From contig JAVHZZ010000005.1 of the NCBI GenBank assembly GCA_036250195.1, positions 70,139,505 to 70,203,504 of the forward strand: a DNA stretch of 64,000 nucleotides, in the 5' to 3' direction. Every line of letters begins with the position of its first letter. The stretch's first letter is position 1. The notes under the pieces were generated by a model. That model saw only the letters and a list, made by a program, of their open reading frames with translations. It did no database searches and was not told where the DNA came from. Positions 11,700 to 24,267 of the stretch are shown here, one piece after another. Origin of the DNA: Mixophyes australis. Taxonomy: Eukaryota; Chordata; Amphibia; Anura; Limnodynastidae. The position numbers and the translations under genes were made by a program.

Positions 11700-12015
11700 T
11701 TCTATGCAACTCTATTATCTTGTGTTTTCTTGCTTGCCCAGTTGCTCAGCTTCCTCTCCACTTCACTGTATCTGACCTGCACCTCCTTAACCTCTGTCAA
11801 ACAACTGGCACATTATCATTCTCTTTGAAACAGCCAATGATTTCTCCCTCACAAAACAAACCTCTTTGATCCAGCACTTATTCTAATCACTACTCTGTCT
11901 CTATTTTCATTTTTGCCTCAAAAATGTTTGAATGACTTGTCAAAACCACCTTACACATCACCCGCTGTCACTTCCTAATTCAAACACTATAATCGTACTT
12001 CACTCTAAATGGAGA
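11700..12015 (+). pseudogene. Decayed L2-type LINE fragment (reverse transcriptase start)
   Basis: Conceptual translation across stop codons gives a segment resembling 'PFASK-ERLV' of L2/CR1 reverse transcriptases (seen here as 'FASKMFE', stop, 'LV'), preceded by a Ser/Pro/Leu-rich stretch like the linker between endonuclease and RT. Similar wording occurs in the better fragment at 30620-32510. It is heavily mutated and cannot be functional. Confidence 0.35.
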
Positions 12016-12977
12016 TGGCTCAGGCAAAGATGTTCAATGACTTGATGGGACTACTATAGGAGAAATGCACTACTACTATTATTTACATCAGTTATTGACA
12101 CAATCCCAGACATATATCACAGTGCTGTACAACTGAAGAGAATATGCATTATGAAGCAATCTAATATGAATAGTAAAGTGGGTTCTGCCCTTGTACGACC
12201 AGTGTACAATCTGTAATCTGTAATGTTGCATAAAATAATGCTGCTTGGACCTTTGGTCTCTATGAGCTTAGATCCATCAATGTATAATTTACATAATAAC
12301 AACAACACATAATTCAAGCGACATGAATTCCTAGCAAACTCATCCTGGTTGTTAATATCAAGATGAAGTAAAAAATGTCTAGTGCTTATGAGGACTCCAA
12401 ACTATTTATTTTAGTGACCTTAAATAGTTCTGCCTAATACTGTCAATGTCATGGAACGGTGTGTTAGACCACAGAAAAGCAGTAGGTCACATCGATCCTA
12501 AGGGCCATCTGCTGTGCAGAAATGCCTTCAGCATAAGGTCAAAAACAGCATAGACAGATATGCCCTAATATTACCCTATCAAAATATAAGAAGCAGAGCT
12601 AATCACATTGGTATCATAAATAATTTACAGTACAATTTGCATTTACAAAATAATTTGGAATGCAATTCTTATTTAATGCAGCATATTGCAAAAACTGCTC
12701 CATGTCAAACAGAATACCATAGGAAAATGGAATTAAATTAAATAGGTTCACTAAGATACTGGCATTTCCATTTTTACTAAACACAGAAAAGATGCAATTA
12801 AACTTTACAGTTTCCATTCATAAGAAAAATGAGTCACAAGCATGATAACTTAACATTCATTAAGGTTAGCAGAGCCCTGTAGATAGAGTATGGAGGGACT
12901 GATTGTAGAAATGTAACTATTTATGACCTGACACAGTTATAGATCAGATGTAGTTGTAGACAATATAAGAAGACATT
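12016..12977. other. Unannotated spacer
   Basis: AT-rich; small overlapping open frames on both strands near 12514-12817 lack domain signatures. Confidence 0.45.
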
Positions 12978-13312
12978 GGGCCTGATTCATTAAGGATCTT
13001 AACTTGAGAAAAACTTCTTATTTCAGTCTCCTGGACAAAACCATGTTACAATGCAAGGGGTGCAATTTAGTATTCTGTTTTGCACATAAGTTAAATACTG
13101 ACTGTTTTCTCATGTAGCACACAAATATCAACTTTAAATTTCAGTGTACAAATAAGCTATCAAGTATTTGTGTGCTACAAGAAAAAACAGTCAGTATTTA
13201 ACTTATGTGCAAAACAGAATACTAATTTGCACCCCTTGCATTGTAACATGGTTTTGTCCAGGAAACTGAAATAAGAAGTTTCTCAAGTTAAGATCCTTAA
13301 TGAATCAGGCCC
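12978..13312. mobile_element. Foldback element, family B copy 2 (near-complete palindrome)
   Basis: A 335-bp element flanked by ATT on both sides (12975-12977, 13313-13315). It starts 'gggcctgattcattaaggat' and ends with the exact reverse complement. Most of the element is one palindrome: 'aacttgagaaa..cttctta' pairs with 'taagaag..ctcaagtt', 'catgttacaatgcaagg' with 'ccttgcattgtaacatg', and 'cttatgtgc'-type blocks pair inward to about 13140. This is the best preserved of the four copies. No ORF. Confidence 0.88.
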
Positions 13313-13576
13313 ATTGTTCTTATTTTGATTGCTGTAATCAGAGAGCTATCACAAGAGTTCATGTTTGGTTCGCCATCATTGCCAGCACAAGCCTGCATAG
13401 TGTTCTAAAAATCAAGTTGGTGCATTGACAAACAGCTCTTCATGTAGATGGAATTACCCAGAAGACTCTTCTCTTTTTGGACATGCTTATTTTGGGAGTG
13501 AAGACTAAAATGTCCTTATTTCCCCCATTGTTCTAATGAGGGAACTGTGAAGGCTGTTCATATGCTGTCCAGAGTG

Positions 13577-13797
13577 GTGGTGGTCACATTTGCGAAGACG
13601 ATAGTCCCGACAGCACTTACAGCGACTATAAAATTCCGATTGCTGTAATTCCGAGATGCAGTCAATTCCGATTTGATAAAAAACTCACTGTGAAGATTTC
13701 CGGCATTACAACATAGCGCTCGCATTCACATAGCATTCAGAATTTTACAGTCGCTATAAGTGCAGTCGGGATAATCATCTTTGTAAAATCCTACCAC
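13577..13797. mobile_element. MITE with about 50-bp terminal inverted repeats
   Basis: The left arm contains 'agtcccgacagcacttac' and 'agcgactataaaatt'; the right arm contains 'aattttacagtcgctata' and 'gtgcagtcgggat', inverted at high identity. 'ttccg' motifs fill the centre. The outer limits are approximate because the ends run into 'gtggt'-like flanks, and no TSD is evident. Non-coding. Confidence 0.75.
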
Positions 13798-13983
13798 GCC
13801 CGACCTGAGCAACCTAATCCATAACAGTATAGAAGGTTCTGTGGTGAGCACAGCTAGGATTTGGAGATATAATGCTAAGGGTCTCTAGGATTCAGCAGCT
13901 TGAAAGAAGAGGAGTCCAGTCCCCATATACAATTGTAAAGTTAAAGAAAAAAATATTCAGTGCTTGAATCAGATATATGGATC

Positions 13984-14888
13984 ATAATCATCATCATCAT
14001 CACCATTTATTTATATAGCGCCAACATATTCCGTATCACTTTACAATTGGGGACAAACATAATAAACTAATAAACAAACTGGGTAAAACAGACAAAGAGG
14101 TGAGAAGGCCCTGCTCGCAAGCTTACAATCTATGGGACAATGGGAGATTGACCCATGAGGTTAAGTCTACATTTTGCATTTTGGCCCAGCCAGGCTGCAA
14201 AGGTAAAAGTGACTCATAGGCTAAATGATCCTGTCACACAACACTGTTGGTCAGGGGGTAGTTGTCTTGTGTGAAATTGTGTAACAGGCGGTAATAGGCT
14301 AAGGTAGTGAGGTTAAGAGGGTGGTTGAGGAATATTATAAGCTTGTCTGAAGAGGTAGGTTTTCAGAGAACGCTTGAAAGTTTGTAGACCAGATGAGAGT
14401 CTTATTGTGCAAGGGAGAGAATTCCATAGAGTGGGTGCAGCCCGAAAAAAGTTCTGTAACCGGGAATGGGAGGATGTAATGAGGGTGGATGAGAGACGCA
14501 GATCTTGTGTAGAACGGAGTTGCCGAGTTGGTGCAGCTTTGTTGATGGCTTTGTAGGTTAGTAAAAGTATTTTATATTGGATTTGGTAGAAAACAGGCAG
14601 CCAGTGTAGAGACATACAGAGTGATTCAACAGAGGAATAACAATTTGCAAGGAAAATCAGTCTTGCCGCAGCGTGCAAAATAGATTGTAGGGGTTTGAGT
14701 CTGTTTTTGGGAAGACCCGTAAGGAGGGAATTACAATAGTAGTCAATGCGGGAGATGATAAGTGCATGAATTAAGGTTTTTGCAGTGTCTTGCGTGAGAT
14801 ATGTGCGATGATGGATGATTGTTTTGTAAATATCTGTAAAGTGTATTGTAAAAGCAAGACCTTTAATGAACACTGAATAACATTTCAC
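13984..14888 (-). mobile_element. 3' end of an L2-type LINE, antisense
   Basis: Read on the minus strand: the C-terminal part of a reverse transcriptase ORF (14888-14313), then about 310 bp of 3' UTR, ending in a (GAT)n tail seen on the plus strand as 'catcatcatcatcac' near 13989. A short microsatellite-like tail is typical of the CR1/L2 clade. It is 5' truncated at about 14888, the usual outcome of target-primed reverse transcription. Confidence 0.8.
14313..14888 (-). pseudogene. L2-type LINE reverse transcriptase, C-terminal fragment
   Basis: An uninterrupted 191-codon frame. Landmarks of the thumb and C-terminal region of CR1/L2 reverse transcriptase are clear: 'ALIISRIDYYCNSLLTGLP' (about residues 44-62), 'AAARLIF' (about 73-79), 'LHWLPV', 'YKILLLTYKAIN' and 'LWNSLPCTIRLSSGLQTFKR' near the C-terminus. 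Compared with full-length relatives it lacks the endonuclease, RT catalytic core and part of the segment after 'KAINK'. The initial Met is incidental. It is a truncated copy without enzymatic capacity, but its open frame suggests it is not very old. Confidence 0.85.
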
Positions 14889-17800
14889 TGTTCTAAGATG
14901 AGTGAATATACAATTAGATACAGCATAAACAACATGAAAGTCAAGTCCTTATAATGGTAACATGCCACTGATGCTCAAAATGAAAGGGATTCCCAATCCA
15001 GTCCCGAGCACCGATGCAGGCAAAACGTGGAGTGCTCGGGAGTGAACGCTAGGAAATGATCCTAAAATCACAGATAATTCCTTTTTTATTTAATTTTTAA
15101 CTTGTCTTCCGGAAGAACTGTTAAAACAAATCTATAGGGGACACATCTGAAAACTGTTCTACAAGTAACTGTGAATATAAGGTGCTGTAACTTATAGCTT
15201 TTAATCAGATGTTTTCTTTGATCTAGAAAACTGTAAGAGGAAATGACAGTTTGAATCTGATTGCTTGATGTGGGCTGCACCACATGTTTTGAAAAGTTAC
15301 CTGTGGAACTGACTTCATAAATGCCCCTCATCAAAGTTCATATATCTGTCATTTGGCAGTAGAGTGTGTGCTTTTAGCTGTCTGAACACTCTTTGAACAC
15401 TGTTTGATGACATACAGTATGACTTTGCAATTTAATAATATCAAAGAGGATCATGCTGTTTTAGCAAAACAGAACACATAAATAATAACACTAAATACAA
15501 TTTTGTTTCATGATTTATTGGTAATCTAGTTGAAACATTTGTTAAACAGCTTTGTTCTACGTCAGGGAAGGCACACATGCACCCAATCAATACAACTTGT
15601 CACATTAGCTACGTTACTGTTAGCGTTTAGTATATTTTAAAATGTGTCAATTGAAAAAGTTCCTTAAGTCAAAGTTGATATTTTAATATCAAATGTTTTC
15701 ATAGTTATATGTGAAAAGATGATTTTTTTCTCCATGCAAAATTGCTATAGACGTCACCATAATGCTGAATGACATGTTATGTAAGAAGGAAATGGTCACT
15801 TGGATTATAATGTTATTACTGTTTATTTGGCATAAAAGACTAAAAGTAAAGACCTGGTAAATCCAAACCTTTTCATTACATAAGGGAAACTACACAAAAA
15901 TAAGCATCTGAAATGGCTAATAAGATGTAGTACTTGGTGTTGCTTGTTTAAGATCGATTGGGTCACATTGAGCAGACCAATTATTATATATTAATGGCCC
16001 AATTTCTTGATCTATAGCAACGCCTGCACTACAATTCCCTATACTGCTGTATACTGTAGTTTGACAAAGCAATATGCATCAACAGACACAGCAGGACAGT
16101 ATATAATATACTAACACACGGTTCTATCTGTTGTTCCCCAGGCTTGAATGCAGTGATTGAACCAGAGCCCTCTTCTCGCTCCCCAACCTAGCCCAGAACA
16201 GTCTCAAATGGAGATAGGGGTATTTCTCAATGTAAAACATCATTGCAGCATTCATTAATATTGCCCACTGTAAGAGTTCCCTCTCTGTCTAACAGGGTAC
16301 TTTTGCACAGTGTTGGTGTGCATGGTTTTAAGGGTCAGAACCACTCAAAATGTTTCCTAGCCCTAGAAATAAACTCCCAGGTTGTAACTGAGGTTCCATG
16401 TGCCTTGGGGCCACCATGATAGATTTATCCTTTGTGTCTATATAGTTATGACTCTGACAGAGCAGCATTTAATTTTACTATGTACAGAAAGGTCTCACAG
16501 TTTGATTATTTGACAACAGCTAGTAGATATTTTAATCTGTTTTTAGGCAGATGGGGCCTGCAGTCATCACATTTTATTCATTTATGGGAGGTACTGTAGA
16601 CTGGGATACCGAAAGCAACCTCGGAACCCCGTGTGGCCATTTGTATGGTCACTCTGTGTCTGCAGCCTTCTAAAAAACTGGTGCTGTGTATACATCCTAG
16701 AAGGGGGTGAGTGTGTGAAATCCGGCTAGGCAGTGAGAACACTTTAATTTGTATTCGCCCCATCCTTACTCTTGGCAAACCTAAATGTACACTCAATCTT
16801 ATTGATGCGTATAAAAGTCATATTAAATCAATTTTCACTGCCAATAACAGTTTTAAATATTATTGGATTCTAAGCAACCAACATTATTGATTTGTAGTGT
16901 AGTTTCTCTTGCTTTGTTAGAAAAGGAAAGACACACAAGTTTACCATCCTGACTATAAGTAGGGCATTGAGCGGACTAGTGGAGATGCTCTAATTAATTT
17001 GTGAAACTATGACTACATTATCACTTGGGAAATATGTTATCTTAAAATAATTTATAATTACATACACTGCATCTGAACTGAGTCATGTCTAAACTAAATA
17101 CCATAAAGATACTTTGTGCCAATTTCGAATTGCTTGCTCAATAACCAATTATCATTTAGATAATTGCCATATTTTAAAAATAGTTGTCCCTCATTCAATT
17201 TTACTTATTACCTTGATGCTTTGAAAGCTTATGTCCTAAAGATACAAATCTCAATTGCCAACAATGTATAAACTTTATAATTCATGCATATATTGTTAAT
17301 GAAACTTAATATAGTGAAAAGTAAGGTTAAAGCAGTTTCTATTTTTTTCTTTAACTAGGAAGTTAAGTACCTTTAAGCATGCATAATTTGTCTTAGCTGT
17401 CCTTCTACAAATCATTACCTCGTTTTCAGTATCTCATTGGAGGTTGCAAAAATTCTGGTGCCAGTTAAACAGCTCTCAGCATGTCATGCGAAGGTAGAAA
17501 GGGAGGTAGGAAGGGGAAGATTTTACAGTACACAACAGACAGAGCTCAGAGGGGCATTCCAAAGCCTCTATGTTCACTACCTCATGGGCCATGTGACTGT
17601 GGTTGCCATGACAGTGCATGACACTGCAGAATTATAATTCAATAATAGCAGCCTGAAGAAACAAACTGAGGGGAAATGGTAAATTCCAACATTCTTCTTA
17701 TAGCAGTGATTTATATAAAAAAAAACACCTAACATAATGCTTAGCACATGTTCTGTATATAGGCAATAATATATCAACCTGTGTTATAGTGAAGTTCAGG

Positions 17801-18720
17801 TTTTTATGACTGAACAAAGTATTTTGATTTTTTTTTTAAACACTGTAGAAGCCCATGCAGCATTCATAGCTTTGGCCATCGCTGATGAACAGAGTGTGGC
17901 AGCTATGGCATCCTACTCATCTCTGAGACTCATAGCAGTTGCACTATGGAGCCACTGGATATTAGATGGATATGAAATAGGTAGGTAGATAGACAGACAG
18001 ATAGATATGAGACAGATTGGATACAAAAATATTAAATATTAGATATATGTTAGATAGATCAGTGGCTGAAGTGGGAATTTAGAAGAAGTCCTATGAAAAT
18101 CTGCGGTAAAGGCCCCAGGCTGTAGGCCAAAGGATCATCTACCAATAACATATATACTACACTATATGAAGTCTTATGTACCTGGTATTGCCTACTACTG
18201 TTTTGTGCCCATGAGTTGAGAAATTGAGACCATAATGATAAAGTAGGAACATTTACCACAATTAACTTGGAATGGTAGAAATATCCCAGTGCAAATATAA
18301 GAAATATACTGAAGCATAGGCAGTACCCCTGTTTTACCAACATGAAGATCTATTAAACATTTTTCAGAATAATTAATTCTGTTAATGTTATGTTGCGTTA
18401 CTGTTCCTTTATTGCAGTTTACCAAGTGACAGCTAGATCTTGGCACTGATCAGACAGATCTCTTACCTGCTCGATAAGCCATCTTCACACAGGCGTCTAG
18501 CTTTTTCTGCTTCTCTGCACACAATCCAGTCACCCTGCACATCCCAGCCAATGAGCTGGCTCAAAACTAGGACATCCATCTAACTATATTTGTGTTTGAG
18601 GTTTCAGCAACAGACCAGTTGAGTTTGGAGTAGTCTGACACATTTTTTCTGCAATAAACTTTCCTTTAATCATTGCCATTTTCCCATGTTTAATTTCAAC
18701 TAACTCCCACAGCCATGTCT
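14889..18720. other. Long AT-rich stretch, few repeats
   Basis: Largely unique-looking. A decayed family A MITE is suggested at about 15130-15335 by 'gacagtttgaatctgattgc' followed by 'ttttgaaaagtta'. A more balanced segment lies at 17437-17640. A splice-flanked segment at 17849-17986 and another at 18467-18527 are discussed under findings. A GATA/GACA tetranucleotide run lies near 17983-18010. No confirmed gene. Confidence 0.4.
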
Positions 18721-18760
18721 CTGGGATGGTCAGTCCTCAACTGAGGACTGACCATCCCAG
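18721..18760. repeat. Perfect 40-bp palindrome
   Basis: Arms of 19 bp, 'ctgggatggtcagtcctca' (18721-18739) and its exact reverse complement (18742-18760), are separated by two bases. No relationship to the MITE families was noticed. Confidence 0.9.
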
Positions 18761-19439
18761 CCGACTGGATGCCATCTTCAGCTGTGCACGCGGGTTGCAG
18801 TAATTTAACAATTAGAAGATTGAGTCACACTACTATACATTGGAGCTCTATCCTGTCTCCAAAAGAACACAACAAAATGTACTTTTTTCCTCCTCTTCCA
18901 GCGATGCTGCGCTCCCACGGATTCCTGCTACCCTGCCCCCCACAAAAGACTCGATCCCCATTCACTTACATACTACCTAAGTACCTGTACTCTTAATCTC
19001 ATATGTTCTATAAGAGAAGTGTCTGCTTGAAGAATATGTTTCCTGGTCAAATGCAGGTGGCAGAAGTGCCAGTATACAATACCGCCGTATAGTGGCCCAC
19101 GTTGACCACTGAGATAGGTACCATAGCTTGGCCGCCAAAGACTATTTTCATTTCTTGATCTTGCTTATCACAAATAAATATCACCATCAACTAAATATTA
19201 TATACTGTATTAAATGAATAACATTTACAACAAAGGGAGGATTGTACTTGTAGAAAGCAATATAGTTTCTTTCACAGCATTAGGTATATTCCAGAGTCTG
19301 GATGGTATGTTGTTTTATTTAAAATGTTTGCCATTTAAGAACAGATAATAATCTTCATGAAAGAATATCAGAAAGTTACATAATGTGAAATGTACATACA
19401 GTACAGTAGTATAAAGACACACTTGCTGTTTACTCCTTG
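18761..19439. other. Unannotated spacer
   Basis: No recognised gene or repeat. Confidence 0.4.
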
Positions 19440-20100
19440 AAAATAATATCACTTTAATTTAATTACACAGATATAGGGAGAGCCTTGCTCATGAAAGACC
19501 TTACAAACGTGTGGAAAAAGGGCCCAGCTTAGACAAGAAGAGCGAGTGTAGCTCAGAGTAGTGAACGGGACAATTGTGAGGTTGTACCGGTGTGAGTAGC
19601 ATAGGTAGAAATAGGATAAATTCTAATCAAGAGATTTCTGGAAATCTTTTAAAAATGTAAGGGCTGAGGAAGTGTCTGATCATGCGTAGTAGAGAATTCA
19701 AGATAATTAAGTAGGTAGAAGCACAAGAGAAGTCAAACAACACAGGTAATGTGATAGATTGTGAGGGATGAGATTTGAGATAAGAGGTGAGTTTGTTGAA
19801 TGCTTTGTAGATGAAATGAATCATTTGAATTAGGTTCTGGACGATATGGAGAGCCAGAGTAGGGATTTGCAGTGTGGTGTGATGGATGTGGAGAGCCAAG
19901 AGAGGAAGATCAATCTTGCAGTGGGATTTAAGATAGGTTGAAGTGGGGATAGATGGTGAGGTGAATGCCAGTAATATTGTGAGGAGTAAAGCAATGGGAC
20001 AAGTGGGACACTTTTGGATGGTGAGGGAGATTTGAGGATAGGTGGTGACTATGTCAGAAAGGAGGATGATATACTCTGTTTTGGACAAATTGAGCTTCAG
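19440..20100 (-). pseudogene. Decayed L2-type LINE reverse transcriptase fragment
   Basis: On the minus strand a 153-codon frame (20088-19627) keeps an eroded version of the CR1/L2 C-terminal pattern: 'IHFIYKAFNKL' at the position of 'YKILLLTYKAINK' and 'LNSLLRMIRHFLSPYIFKR' at the position of 'LWNSLP..IR..SLQTFKR'. The conserved 'DYCNSLL' block is lost. This is an old, non-functional copy; boundaries are approximate. Confidence 0.5.
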
Positions 20101-20759
20101 TTAGGCAAATATAAAAAGCAATTTTGTTTTATTTTTGAATTTGATCAGATTTCGAGGGATTCATGAAGATTAATTTTAATTGCAGAATGAAATGTGGGAG
20201 GTTCAGTAATATACTTTTTAGTAAAATATGAAATTTGTTACTTGAAGCTCTTCTTTAGTCGAAAACTGCAGAAATGTAAGTAATGTATGTTCACTAGTCC
20301 CAAATAATGCCTGCATATAGTGGTGAAAAACATGATAAACTAATGGACCAAAAAGTCTAATTAGTTTGCAAACCAGTAGGCAGGATGTTCATTTGGCTCT
20401 GTAAATGTTTATTAATGACTTCAACAGGTAATATGCAATACCCTACAAAATGAAAGTCCAATTGAATTAAGAGATGGTACAGTACATAAGATATAAAATA
20501 TATACACTATAATTGTATAGAGCCATTTAAACATATAGTGATATATAGTGGTATGCAATGAAATGTGTTTAGCAGTTATTGTAATGAAATAAAACAAATA
20601 GCTGTTAGCTAGTAACTGAAAAGAATGGGGAAAGTGGCATGGATCACCCATGTGATGTGCCCATCTGTGTCCCCGGCAACCGAGCGATTGGTGAGAGGTG
20701 TACGCCAAGAGGGACTTCACGGTCATGGATTGAGTGCGTGAGAGCTGTGACAGAGAGAG
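20101..20759. other. Unannotated spacer
   Basis: AT-rich to about 20630, then a GC-richer segment (20640-20770) ending in 'cccctggtgagt', a possible splice donor. Nothing identified. Confidence 0.35.
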
Positions 20760-21360
20760 AGGGAACCCCTGGTGAGTAATTTTCACAGAGAGAAGTAGAC
20801 GCTAACGACAGAAAGAAGTTTAAAGAGGGAAAGTACAGATAAAATGTGAGGAAGAAATAAGAAGCACTGAGTTAAAAGACAAACGATGAGAGAAGCTGTT
20901 AAGAGGAAACGTGTCACTAAGTCAGAAATGTAGGCAGTTGAGATAGGAGCGAAAGGGAGAGAAACGGGTATGTGAGAAAGAAACAAAAGAGAGATAAAAA
21001 CATAAGAAATTTAAGAGACACCATAAAAAGAAAATGATTACAGAGAGGACATTTACATATATTATATATACAAAAGAGAGAGACTAAAAGATAATTAGAG
21101 ACAAAGGAGCAACACAGACAGAAAAGTAATAGGAAAAGAAAGTCACTTAATAAATTATTAAGGAAAATTAATTAAAGAATAAATTAAAATAAAGTAAGAC
21201 AAGAGTGAAGTGACAGGCAGGATAGCATAGAGAGAAAAAAGCACCAAGTAGAGAATAAGTGAGCGCTACAGGAAGAATAAGTAGCAGATAGTGAAATGCA
21301 GGTGAGAGAGAGAAAACTAAGGAAGGGATATTAGTAATGGCATCAGAGACAGCAGCCACC
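20760..21360. repeat. Purine-rich tract (about 600 bp)
   Basis: The plus strand is strongly biased to A and G ('gagaga', 'aagaaag', 'gaggga' motifs recur without a fixed period), with few pyrimidine runs. Minus-strand frames through it are rich in Leu, Ser and Phe for this compositional reason. It could be an old GA-rich repeat. Confidence 0.6.
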
Positions 21361-23571
21361 AGAACTACAAAAAGGACTTAAAACTCATCCAGTATACAAA
21401 GAGAAACAACAAAGTTGCTGGACTACAATTGTTCAGAGACCATTGTATCTGGACCAAGAGGATAGTGCCCAACAAATGTGATCCACAAATTCAGGGTTCC
21501 CCTGGAGTAGATAAGTGGCACCACTTAGAAGACTCAGTACATCCACAAATTATAACAAAAACACATCGTCACTTCTAAAAGAGTGTCCTGTTGTTTTTGA
21601 GTCTAGTCCTGGTTGGTGGTCTGGTATCTCTCTGCGTCAGGGTGGTGAAACTCTCTAATGACAGAAGCAGAACAATCAATATAGACAACAACTATCCCAC
21701 AAGAGCGCCACAAATTCATATAATATTTAGGTAGAACTCAAACTATAAATACTTTATATTTAATCTCATGAGTACCAGTACCCTAATTTAATTGATCCTC
21801 CAGGATACCTGACAGGAAAAGAACAAATATAAATCGCTCAGTGTAAGACTTTCAGCTGGAAACCGACTGGACGAACAATAAGGGTTCATTAGAAAAAAAA
21901 TCAACATTATCTACGTTCCCCTATAGACACATAAATGTCAAGTTAAACATTGGTATTAATGAAACAGGGTATAAGGAAACCCAAAGGCAATGAATATAAT
22001 TTCAGCTGCACAATAATATCAAAACAATAAGATTGCACAATAATACATAGGCATCCTTTTATATAAAGATGCATATATTATTAACATTTTTAAAACTGTT
22101 TCTGCTACATTGTTTGTTATGTTCCCCTTTTCCCCAAAATTCATCTTGAAAAGCCAGCATGCTATTAAGATGAGAACAGCAAACAATAATGCTGTAACAT
22201 TTCAGGTGACAGCTGATAACAGAATACACTTTTCATGAAAGCATTATAGGTTCTATTTGTTATTATTGGAACATAACAATATGCTATGAATCAAAAACGT
22301 AACATGACTATAATTTGTGATTGTACAGATTACTAAACTAGCAACATAAAAATTATTTTGCTGTTGAAGAGGAGGAACAAATTGTGACATAATATCAAAC
22401 CCAAGTCTTAAAAAAAACAACAATTAGTGTATCCTACAAAATGTACTGTTCTGCATTGTTGTAGAGGAAATGTTATCTGCAAAATAAAAAGAATGTCTAT
22501 TTGTATTCACCACTGGGACATTATACTTCATTTGTTTTAGCAGAGATTTAATTAAAAACAGATTTTACAGTGTAATGTGAATAGACTATACTTAATCTCT
22601 GCTGGTTCCAGCTTATTGAAAACAGCTGGTCCACAAAACTTCAAGAACAAAAATTGCTTTATAGTATGGTTGATGAAGAAATTGTATGGAAGGTTGAATA
22701 CTATCTTTGTGGACTGCATGTAGAAACAAGTATATAGATGTAACCCACAATATTGCAATGTTTCAGACCCACTGGCAAATGATGTACCTTGTATCATACA
22801 AAAGTTGCATCATTTTTCATGTTACAACACAATTGTACAGCTAAAAGCTAGGGCACTTTATTGTGACACAATTGAAAGAGATTAAGCAAAGTGTTAAACA
22901 CTGCAAAGGGAAAGAACTCATCACTAGCATTGACACCAGCAATTATACATCACTGGCATAAACATGTATGTTCAAAAGGGGAAAAGCTTGGTGTTTGGTA
23001 TACAGTGATAATTGAAAAGACCAACCTGATAGGATCTGATGTCTGTAAACATGGACACAGGGCAAGATTTATCTTATTGGAGCTTGTGGACACACATTTG
23101 CGCTCTAAACTGTCTCCATTCACTAACATCTTTTACATTCCATAGCACTTGTACCACAAAGCAGAATGTATTGACAATACCCTGCACAATTTACCTACAC
23201 GTAAATTATGATTCTCAGGTAATACCACCCTCCATAAAATTGGTTAAATACATAAAAAGATTAAGTTTTGCATTGTGCAAAGGAAACTTGTACTGTAAGC
23301 CACATCTAGGCATAGGTCCACTGTGCCTGATGTTAAATCCATCATGGGTCTATTGTGTCTTATGATAACTCAGACCAAGAGTGTACTGTATGTCTAGCAG
23401 TGTTAGAATGGAGGGGGTGGGCTTGGGAAATCATGGTATATTTTATAAAATATAACATGATTCAATTATTATACAATGAAATAATTGACAACAAGTCCAA
23501 ACTTGGCTCAAGGTTCTTTGGACCAGTTTAGAATTGAGAGCCCAGGAAGTAATACTTCTATACACCACTAA
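21361..23571. other. Long AT-rich stretch without recognised gene
   Basis: No exon, RNA gene or repeat family recognised; small open frames look random. Confidence 0.45.
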
Positions 23572-23689
23572 GGGGTAAATGTATTAACCTGCGGGTTCTT
23601 CAACACCCGCGAGTTCAGCGTCTTCGGCGATTAAATTTAAAGCGGCGCTGCATTGTAAAGGGAAAGGGAAAGGTTAATTAATTTACCCC
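23572..23689. mobile_element. Short MITE with TAA target duplication (PIF/Harbinger-like)
   Basis: Left end 'ggggtaaatgtattaacc', right end 'ggttaattaatttacccc', with TAA on both sides (23569-23571, 23690-23692). At 118 bp with a GC-rich centre ('cacccgcgag', 'gcggcgctgc'), it shares outer ends with the family A variants at 35075 and 42683. Confidence 0.75.
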
Positions 23690-23692
23690 TAA

Positions 23693-24267
23693 ATCTAGAT
23701 ATAACTAAAGGTGTATAATATCTTGGAATAATCTCTGTTTTCAATCCACTATAGCTTGCTTATTCTAAATCAACTGTAAAATCACACAAAGTAGATTGGG
23801 TCCCTTAGGACATGGTTATAAAACAAACATTACTTGCTTGCCATTAATTTCCTACATTCATTTCAGCAATCATTTCCAGAAATGAATGATAGGTTTTCTG
23901 TATGGAGGTCAAATGTCTATTTGGTCTCAGTTACCTTTCTTAATTATTTCTTGCTAATAGAAAATGATGAATGACTTCACTGATATTCACCAAACAACAA
24001 TTGCCCTGAGGCTTTTAGGCGTATACATATGATGTAGCTGATCTTGATAAGAACCATATCAGGGCTGTGTATAGATGATTAGTACTAAATATATCTTACA
24101 CATAGACTACCCTATGCCAAGTTAATGCAAATTAACAATCTTTGTACAAAGAGAAATAACTTTCTTTAACAGTGTTCTTATATTACCAGATGGCTTTATT
24201 ATCATTAACATTTTTTCTAAATGTATCTTGGACTCATTGATACAGAAAACTGAGAGAAATTTCACGG
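23693..24267. other. Unannotated spacer
   Basis: AT-rich; nothing recognised. Confidence 0.45.
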
